A stretch of 36,716 nucleotides of DNA from Anaerolinea sp. (lineage in GTDB: Bacteria > Chloroflexota > Anaerolineae > SpSt-313). Positions within the stretch are counted from its first letter, which is position 1; the number at the start of each line of letters is the position of its first letter. The stretch lies in contig DYEI01000271.1 of NCBI GenBank assembly GCA_020725765.1, positions 1 to 36,716 of the forward strand, written 5' to 3'. Of the stretch, positions 32,422 through 36,716 are shown one piece after another. Position numbers and translations under genes: made by a program. Below the pieces are notes generated by a model, which was not told the DNA's origin, did no database searches, and saw nothing but the letters and a program-made list of their open reading frames with translations.

Positions 32422-33570
32422 ATGGGCGCAAGCCATCCCGGTTCGCCTGCAGAGGCCCTGCAGGCCTATCTGACCCCCTGGCACCAGGCCGTCGCCGCGC
32501 CTGCGGCGGCCCAGGAGCAGACCCTGCGACGGCTGCTCGCGCTGTACGCGCAGACCGGCTATGGCCGTCAGCACGGGGCGGCGGCAGTCGGGAGCATCGC
32601 GGAGTACCGACGGGCCTTCCCGGTCATGACCTACGAGCAGTACGAGCCGCTCATCCGCCGGGTCATGGCGGGCGAGGTCGACCTCTTGCTCACCGAAGAC
32701 CCTATCGGCTGGGCGATCACCCGCGGTACGACGGGGGGCGAGTCCAAGTTCATCCCCATGACGCCGACGGACCTGCGCATGCGCGTGAGTGCCGCCCGGG
32801 CGATGCTCAACTATGTGCAGAGCACAGGCCGTTACGACCTCTTCCAGGGCGTGAACCTCAACCTGAACTTTCCGTCGGTCGTCGGCACGATACGCGTCGG
32901 CGAGCGCGAGGTCCAGTATGGCTACTCCTCGGGCATCTACACCCGGCACGTCTCGGCTTCAACGCCCATCCGCTCCCTCCCATCGCAGGAAGAGATCGAC
33001 TCTCTCGGCGGCGGCAAGACCATCCGCGACTGGGAGGCCCGCTTCGAGCTGGCCTACGAGCGTTGCCGGGGCGAGAATGTCACCCTCGTGGGTGGGGTGG
33101 CCCCGACGGCAATTCTGTTTGCGCGCTATCTCAAGCGCACGCATCGGGTCTATCCCAAGGACCTGTGGCAGACGCGTATCATGACGCTGGGTTCGGTCCC
33201 GGGCATCAACACACACTATGCCCCTGCCCTGCGGGCCCTCTATGGGCCGGTGGCCATCCGCGAGATCTATGGCACGACGGAAGGCATGTTCGGCCAGCAA
33301 CTGGATGAGAACCGGGCGTGGGTCCCCAACTATGACTTGTACTTTTTTGAGGTGCACACCCGCTCGGGCCTCAAGATGCTGCACGAGATGCGCCCCGGCG
33401 AGCTGGGCAGCCTGATCGTCTCGACGCCGGCGCTGGCGCGCTACCGGATCGGCGACCTGATCCTGGCGCTGCGCCCGCCCTACTTTCGCTGCATCGGCCG
33501 GGAGCGGTGGTGGACCGTGCTCCAGTACGCCTGGGGCGAGCTGGCAAGCCTCAACCTCGGGCGCCTGTAG
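32422..33570 (+). CDS. GH3-family (acyl-acid amido synthetase-like) protein, short form
   Basis: A 382-residue adenylate-forming enzyme resembling plant GH3 acyl-acid amido synthetases and bacterial relatives. The N-terminal region has YGRQHGAAAVGSIAEYRRAFPVMTYEQYEP. The phosphate loop is RGTTGGESKFIPMT. The central segment has VGGVAPTAILFARYLK, and the adenine-binding motif is YGTTEGMFGQQ. LSTPALARYRIGDL-like sequence (STPALARYRIGDLI) ends the large domain. Typical family members exceed 500 residues; here the protein stops about 30 residues after this motif, so the mobile C-terminal cap is largely missing. The ATG is fixed by AGGAGGTGAT. Substrates unknown; it could activate an acid without performing the usual amide transfer. 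Confidence 0.75.
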   Translation: MGASHPGSPAEALQAYLTPWHQAVAAPAAAQEQTLRRLLALYAQTGYGRQHGAAAVGSIAEYRRAFPVMTYEQYEPLIRRVMAGEVDLLLTEDPIGWAITRGTTGGESKFIPMTPTDLRMRVSAARAMLNYVQSTGRYDLFQGVNLNLNFPSVVGTIRVGEREVQYGYSSGIYTRHVSASTPIRSLPSQEEIDSLGGGKTIRDWEARFELAYERCRGENVTLVGGVAPTAILFARYLKRTHRVYPKDLWQTRIMTLGSVPGINTHYAPALRALYGPVAIREIYGTTEGMFGQQLDENRAWVPNYDLYFFEVHTRSGLKMLHEMRPGELGSLIVSTPALARYRIGDLILALRPPYFRCIGRERWWTVLQYAWGELASLNLGRL

Positions 33571-33637
33571 GGGCAGGGCTGCGTGCCCCTGCGGGCGTGC
33601 GGTCGAGCCGTGCGCGCCGCCCCGGCGAGGGCGGCGC
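33569..33637. terminator. Hairpins between convergent genes, possible bidirectional terminator
   Basis: AGGGGCA 33569-33575 pairs with TGCCCCT 33584-33590. GCGCCGCCC 33614-33622 pairs with GGGCGGCGC 33629-33637. They fill the gap between the ends of the GH3-like gene (+) and the membrane-protein gene (-). No T-tract follows on either strand, so they may only protect mRNA ends. Confidence 0.35.
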
Positions 33638-33639
33638 CG

Positions 33640-34062
33640 TCACCGCCCGGTCAGGCCTCGGATCAGCAGATAGAGGCCGATGATCACCAGGGCGAGCGGC
33701 AGGATGGTCAGGATGCCGAAGGCGCTGCTCAGCCCGATGGCGATCAGGATGATCGCCAGCACCACGATGCCACCGACGGGCCGCCGGTAGGCGGGCACCA
33801 GCAGGCGGAAGGCCGCCTCGAGGAGAAGGATCACCCCGGCACCGATCAGGATCACCGACCAGGCCGGCAGGGCCACAAGGGTTGCCAGCGTCCCGAGCGA
33901 GTCGGCGAGGAGGACCAGGCCGGCCCAGATCAGGATCAGCGCCCAGGCGATGGCGCTGATCGGGTCGCGGCGCCACTTTTCGCCCTGTCCTTTCTCGCGC
34001 CCCTTTTCTTCCTGCTTCTCCTCGGCCTTTTCGCTCTTTTCGTCACGTCGTTGCGCAGCCAT
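33640..34062 (-). CDS. Small four-helix membrane protein of unknown function
   Basis: A 140-residue protein with a highly charged Lys/Glu-rich N-terminus (about 1-38) followed by four hydrophobic helices: about 40-62 (AIAWALILIWAGLVLLADSL), 68-92, 96-114 and 117-136 (LPLALVIIGLYLLIRGL). The layout resembles LiaF/DUF5668-type small membrane proteins that often modulate stress or envelope regulation, but the match is only in layout. The start at 34062 is fixed by AAGGAG 6 bp upstream. A longer frame extends to 34500 through the structured repeat and is not coding. Confidence 0.75.
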   Translation of the reverse strand: MAAQRRDEKSEKAEEKQEEKGREKGQGEKWRRDPISAIAWALILIWAGLVLLADSLGTLATLVALPAWSVILIGAGVILLLEAAFRLLVPAYRRPVGGIVVLAIILIAIGLSSAFGILTILPLALVIIGLYLLIRGLTGR

Positions 34063-34100
34063 GGCCTGCTCCTTGAATGTGCTGCCCGGTGTGTGAGGAC

Positions 34101-34129
34101 ATTGTAGCACATAAATGAACGGAGGTGAA
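34101..34129 (-). promoter_or_regulatory. Promoter of the small membrane-protein gene
   Basis: On the minus strand TTCACC (34129-34124) and TACAAT (34106-34101) are separated by 17 bp. Transcription would start near 34094, about 30 bp before the ATG. Confidence 0.5.
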
Positions 34130-34217
34130 GACGGATGGAGCCCCGGCGAGGGGGTGGGCGCCTTCATCACCAGCACAGCTGAGCCTGCCCCCAGCATGCA
34201 CCACACCCGTCTTACCC

Positions 34218-34452
34218 GGGTGCGTCCAAGATGCGTCACTGCCTGGGCTGCAGCTGGGTGTTTTGCTAGGCTGCAGCCTGGCCCTGCCCAGGTAGGGGTT
34301 TGGCGGGTTGGCGCGTCTGGCCGCCCCGGGGCGGCCAGACGCGCCAACCCGCCAAACCCCCAACAAGAGGTCTTGCACCGGGCTTGTGCGACGCGTGAAG
34401 CCCGGTCGCTGGCAGAGCGCCCTCGGCAGGCTGCCCGACTGCCACTCTGCTG
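34218..34452 (+). repeat. ~235-bp structured repeat, copy A
   Basis: Direct copy of 36480-36716, with roughly four-fifths of positions identical by eye. Stems: P1 GCGTC 34222-34226 with GATGC 34230-34234; P3 CCTGG 34277-34281 with CCAGG 34288-34292; P4 a perfect 66-bp palindrome 34295-34360 (33-bp arms, no spacer); P5 ACCGGGCTT 34377-34385 with AAGCCCGGT 34398-34406. A weaker pairing of TTTTGCT 34261-34267 with AACAAGA 34362-34368 encloses P3 and P4. No open frame, transposase or T-tract is associated. The element could be a structured RNA gene, a structured UTR or a non-autonomous mobile element. Confidence 0.8.
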
Positions 34453-34486
34453 GCCGAGCCTGGTCGCACCCTCCCGCCACCCGACA

Positions 34487-34515
34487 TTGACGTCCCTCAC
34501 CTCCAGTGCTACGAT
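34487..34515 (+). promoter_or_regulatory. Sigma-70-type promoter of the isomerase-like gene
   Basis: TTGACG at 34487-34492 and TACGAT at 34510-34515 are 17 bp apart. Transcription would begin near 34522, giving a leader of about 67 nt. The promoter begins 35 bp after repeat copy A, so copy A is not in this transcript unless made from upstream. Confidence 0.65.
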
Positions 34516-34588
34516 TGCAGAGAACCTGCAGTCACCCTCGGTGCATAGCCATCACGGCGGCATCGCCCAACCTCAGAAAGGACAGACC

Positions 34589-35368
34589 ATGAAGCTCTCC
34601 TGCGTGACGGCAAGCTATGTGGCAGACCTTCTCGGCTACCCCGGCGCTATCGACTGGGGCGAGGCCAGCCAGAGGGCGGCCCAGGCGCCGCTTCTCGGCA
34701 CGATCGATGGGATGCTGGAGCGGCTCGCGCCGGCAAGGCTCGACGGCATCGAGCTGTGGTTCCCTCACGTGTGGCCGGCCAAGGTCACGCCCTCCCTCGC
34801 CAGCGTCGTACGTCGTCGCCTCGCCGCGCGGGGGATGGCCTGCTGCGCCTGTGCGGGTGGGCTGCCGGACCCGGCGATGGACCCGGACGGATGCGAGGAG
34901 CTCTTCCAGGTGACGCAGATGCTCCACGCGCCCCTCATCGCCGGGCATCTGCCGGCAGGTATCGTCCCACGGCTGGGCCCCTACTGCGAGCGGTACGGCG
35001 TGCGGCTGGGGTTCGAGAACGGGCACGAGAGGGACGTCTCGGAGATCATCGCGGTGATCCGCGAGGGCGGCCCCTGGCTGGGGGCAAACCTGGACACCGG
35101 GAACCTGGCGGCGCAGGGAGGAGACCCGGTCCGGGCGGTGCGAGAGCTGGCGGGAAGGCTCGTGCACGTGCATTTCAAGGATGTGCCGGCGGTCGGGGCG
35201 CATGACTGCGTGGCCCTCGGTAAGGGGATTGTGGACGTGAGGGGCGTGGTCCGCGAGCTAAAGGCCGTCGGGTACGACGGGTGGCTCTCGATTGAGATCG
35301 AAACGCCGGACCGCGACCCGACGGAGGAGATCATCGCCAGCGCCGAGCTGCTGCGGGCGCTGTGGTAG
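34589..35368 (+). CDS. Sugar phosphate isomerase/epimerase-like TIM barrel protein
   Basis: A 259-residue protein of the xylose isomerase-like (AP_endonuc_2) barrel family. Metal-ligand positions are visible as the Glu in LGFENGHE, the Asp in GANLDTGNLA, the histidines of LVHVHFKDV, and the Glu in LSIEIETPD. These proteins interconvert or dehydrate sugars, inositols or hydroxy-acids in catabolism; the substrate cannot be told. The ATG follows AGAAAGGA and has its own promoter. No transporter or partner gene is adjacent, so it appears to be a single-gene unit inside a repeat-flanked segment. Confidence 0.85.
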   Translation: MKLSCVTASYVADLLGYPGAIDWGEASQRAAQAPLLGTIDGMLERLAPARLDGIELWFPHVWPAKVTPSLASVVRRRLAARGMACCACAGGLPDPAMDPDGCEELFQVTQMLHAPLIAGHLPAGIVPRLGPYCERYGVRLGFENGHERDVSEIIAVIREGGPWLGANLDTGNLAAQGGDPVRAVRELAGRLVHVHFKDVPAVGAHDCVALGKGIVDVRGVVRELKAVGYDGWLSIEIETPDRDPTEEIIASAELLRALW

Positions 35369-36077
35369 CGGCAGGGCGGGATCGCTTCGGCGGCCCGTAG
35401 GGCCGGCTGGCAGTGACGGGTGGGGGACGGGCGGCGAGGTCGCGCGGGGCGGGAAGCCCCGCGCTGAAAAGCGGCCCAAGCCCTTGCGGGGCTGAGGCGG
35501 TTTCTCTGGTGCGGCCCGGGGCGCCCGTAGGCGCCGGTTGCGTTGCTGCGCGGCTGCGAAGAGACGCGGTGAGTGTGCACAGATGTGTCCTGGGCCCCAG
35601 GTCCGTATCACTGCAGGCGTCTGAGGAGGGCCTTTCGCCCGGGCAGCGCCATCGCGCCGCTACAAGCCTGGCGAGGCGGTGGTGGGCGCAGCTAGCGCTC
35701 TCTGGGCAGTCGTGGTACTCTTCGGCTTTGCCGGCGCCGCCATCGGCAGACAGCCGACGGAGGGTGTTCTCGTCGGCTGCGGCTACGATGATGTAGGGCT
35801 GTGGGCCCGGTCGGGCCGTCAGCAATCGATGCGCTTGCGGCCCCAAGTGAACGGGCACCGGGCAGGTCACCGCTCTTTCTGCATCCGGAGAGGTGCAACC
35901 CTTACGCATTCCCTGTGCACGGAGCGCCGGCCGATGTCAGCTCCGGTTGACTCCGCGGGCTGGGGCGCCCCGTCACCGTCATGCGGGACGAGGCACCCTC
36001 GTCGCACGACTGTCCCGAGGACCACGTTCTCGTTGCGATTGCCAGGCTTCAGACGCTGAGCGTCGGCTCTGGCCCGG
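35369..36077. other. 709-bp non-coding or degenerate region
   Basis: Open frames here lack protein-like composition and ribosome sites. A 9-bp perfect hairpin GCGCGGGGC 35442-35450 with GCCCCGCGC 35456-35464 lies downstream of the isomerase gene and may define its mRNA end. GACGAGG 35987-35993 pairs with CCTCGTC 35997-36003. I see no other recognisable element; decayed genes cannot be excluded. Confidence 0.5.
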
Positions 36078-36299
36078 ATGCAGTTGCCTAAGGAACTGCT
36101 TCTGCAGCATATAAGGGACTCGGGCCGTGGCGGGGCCAGCCTGTTCGAGCTGCAGCAGGTGTTGCCGGGATTGAGCCGCGGCCAGATTCAGACTCTGCTT
36201 CGCGAGCTCAGGCGTGAGGCCAAGATCCGGGTGGAAGGGGTGACCAAGGGCGCGCGCTGGTACGCGGGACCCGAAAAACGCAATTCGACGCAATTCTGA
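36078..36299 (+). CDS. Small winged-helix DNA-binding protein (possible gene remnant)
   Basis: A 73-residue frame with a clear winged-helix pattern: helix 1 (PKELLLQHIRDSG), helix 2 (SLFELQQVLP), recognition helix (SRGQIQTLLRELRREAKIRV) and a wing (EGVTKGARWYAG). Such domains occur alone or at the C-terminus of larger ATP-binding regulators and helicase-like proteins. No good ribosome site precedes the ATG, and no upstream coding sequence is evident, so it may be either a small regulator or the surviving end of a decayed gene. Its last codons are formed by the first GCAAT repeat units of the array that follows. Confidence 0.5.
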   Translation: MQLPKELLLQHIRDSGRGGASLFELQQVLPGLSRGQIQTLLRELRREAKIRVEGVTKGARWYAGPEKRNSTQF

Positions 36300-36394
36300 T
36301 GCAATCCGATGCAATCCAAAGCACGGCCCGGTCCTGCGCTGGTGAGTGGCGCGTCCGATAGAGCCCCAATTCGACCCAATTGCGACCTGATTGC
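36280..36394. repeat. Helically phased GCAAT repeats, direct then inverted
   Basis: Four direct units start at 36280 (GCAATTCGAC), 36290 (GCAATTCTGAT), 36301 (GCAATCCGAT) and 36311 (GCAATCCAAA), at 10- or 11-bp steps. After a 58-bp gap, ATTGC occurs at 36379-36383 and 36390-36394, the same motif on the other strand at an 11-bp step, with a degenerate third (ATTCG, 36369-36373). One-turn phasing suggests cooperative protein binding. The array overlaps the end of the winged-helix frame and is close to repeat copy B. Confidence 0.6.
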
Positions 36395-36479
36395 GGACGA
36401 AAGGGACTCCTGAGTGCTTCGGTTGCCGGGTAAGTGCCCAGCATCTTCCCACATATCAGTCCGGCTTCTTTCCCGGTCT
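36300..36479. other. Non-coding spacer between the winged-helix frame and repeat copy B
   Basis: It contains the second half of the GCAAT array up to 36394. After that I see no gene or recognisable element before copy B starts at 36480. Confidence 0.5.
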
Positions 36480-36716
36480 GGGTGCATCCAAGATGCGTCA
36501 CTGCCTGGGCTGCAGCCGGGTGTTTTGCTGGGCCACAGTCCGGCCCTATCCCGGGCCGGGGGTCTGGCGGTTGGCGCGCCTGGCCGCCCTCGGGGCGGCC
36601 AGGCGCGCCAACCGCCAGACCCCCAGCAAAAGGTCTCGCACCGGGCTTGTGCAAAGCGTAAGGCCCGGTCGCCGGCAGAGCGTCCCCGGCAGGCTGCCTG
36701 ACCGCGAATCTGCTGA
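36480..36716 (+). repeat. ~235-bp structured repeat, copy B (reaches window end)
   Basis: Homologous to 34218-34452 in the same orientation. Stems: P1 GCATC 36484-36488 with GATGC 36492-36496; P2 TTTTGCT 36523-36529 with AGCAAAA 36625-36631; P3 36539-36543 with 36551-36555; P4 32-bp perfect stem 36558-36589 with 36593-36624, loop TCG; P5 ACCGGGCTT 36640-36648 with 36661-36669 (one wobble). Compared with copy A, stem changes are paired. The last matching bases coincide with the window edge, so the true end may lie beyond. Confidence 0.8.

Larger units (their letters stand above)
34130..34588. other. Non-coding region holding structured repeat copy A and a promoter
   Basis: The stretch between the membrane-protein promoter and the isomerase gene has no convincing gene. 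It contains repeat copy A (34218-34452) and the isomerase promoter. A 15-codon frame at 34135-34182, preceded by GGAGGTGA, is the only translation-like signal. Confidence 0.5.

Noticed and set aside
34295-34360. Reading the 66-bp palindrome as a simple Rho-independent terminator
   Set aside because: No T-tract on either strand, far longer than needed, and repeated with conserved flanks at 36558-36624.
33640-34500. 286-codon minus-strand frame extending the membrane protein upstream
   Set aside because: The extra N-terminal part is a translation of the palindrome and repeat copy A. AAGGAG before 34062 and a promoter at 34101-34129 fix the shorter gene.
35331-35909. 192-codon minus-strand frame downstream of the isomerase gene
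   Set aside because: No domain, motif or ribosome site; typical of GC-rich non-coding DNA.
36280-36394. CRISPR-like array at the GCAAT repeats
   Set aside because: Units are only 10-11 bp with no spacers and no cas genes nearby.
1-36716. tRNA, rRNA, phage and transposase genes
   Set aside because: Scanned for by eye through conserved arms and protein motifs; none found.

Overview
The window is a GC-rich bacterial chromosome segment (by eye well above 60% GC), densely coded, with ATG, GTG and probably TTG starts, strong GGAGG-type ribosome binding sites and E. coli-like sigma-70 promoters. Three features point away from the classic model phyla: a GAF/HisKA_2 kinase paired with two ANTAR regulators, a GH3-like enzyme, and a Wzx/Wzy polysaccharide locus with a Wzz-kinase fusion but no outer-membrane export (Wza-type) gene in view. 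A Chloroflexota-, Armatimonadota- or Firmicutes-like lineage is possible. I cannot fix the phylum from sequence alone.

Layout. (1) 1-338 is non-coding, with hairpins and one copy of a dispersed repeat. (2) 339-5996 is a small catabolic-looking unit: an FCD-type GntR regulator with a near-consensus promoter and an overlapping palindromic operator, a thiamine-diphosphate enzyme, an FAD oxidoreductase with an inserted cysteine cluster, a polytopic anion transporter, and a 61-residue zinc-ribbon protein. (3) 5997-6569 is a hairpin-rich non-coding leader. (4) 6570-27822, all on the + strand and mostly joined by 4-bp ATGA overlaps, is an exopolysaccharide or capsule locus. It holds a WecC/WbpA-type nucleotide-sugar dehydrogenase, a CapK/PaaK-like adenylating enzyme, CapA-like protein, Wzx flippase, heparinase II/III-like lyase, three glycosyltransferases, Wzy-like polymerase, FemAB-like acyltransferase, polysaccharide deacetylase, initiating phosphoglycosyltransferase, a WlbA-WlbB-WlbC (WbpB-D-E) cassette, a GHMP sugar kinase and a Wzz/BY-kinase. 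Together they predict a Wzx/Wzy-type polymer containing N-acetylated (di)amino uronic acids, with a resident lyase for uronate-containing chains. (5) 27722-32193 on the - strand carries lysA, whose 3' end overlaps the kinase gene by 101 bp, then two paralogous ANTAR response regulators and their GAF-GAF-HisKA_2 kinase. (6) 32348-33570 is a short GH3-family gene with its own promoter, facing a small membrane-protein gene (33640-34062, -). (7) 34130-36716 is mostly non-coding. A sugar-phosphate isomerase-like gene and a small winged-helix ORF lie between two direct copies of a ~235-bp structured repeat.

The most novel-looking signal is that repeat pair (34218-34452 and 36480-36716). Each copy has a 32-33 bp near-loopless hairpin plus several smaller stems. 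The differences between copies in the main stem are all paired: double substitutions and a paired deletion. This is the pattern of a structured RNA or a structure-dependent DNA element. I do not recognise it as a named family. The second candidate is a set of GCAAT-core repeats at one-helical-turn spacing, first direct then inverted, placed at the 3' end of the winged-helix ORF.

No rRNA, tRNA, CRISPR array, transposase or phage gene was seen.
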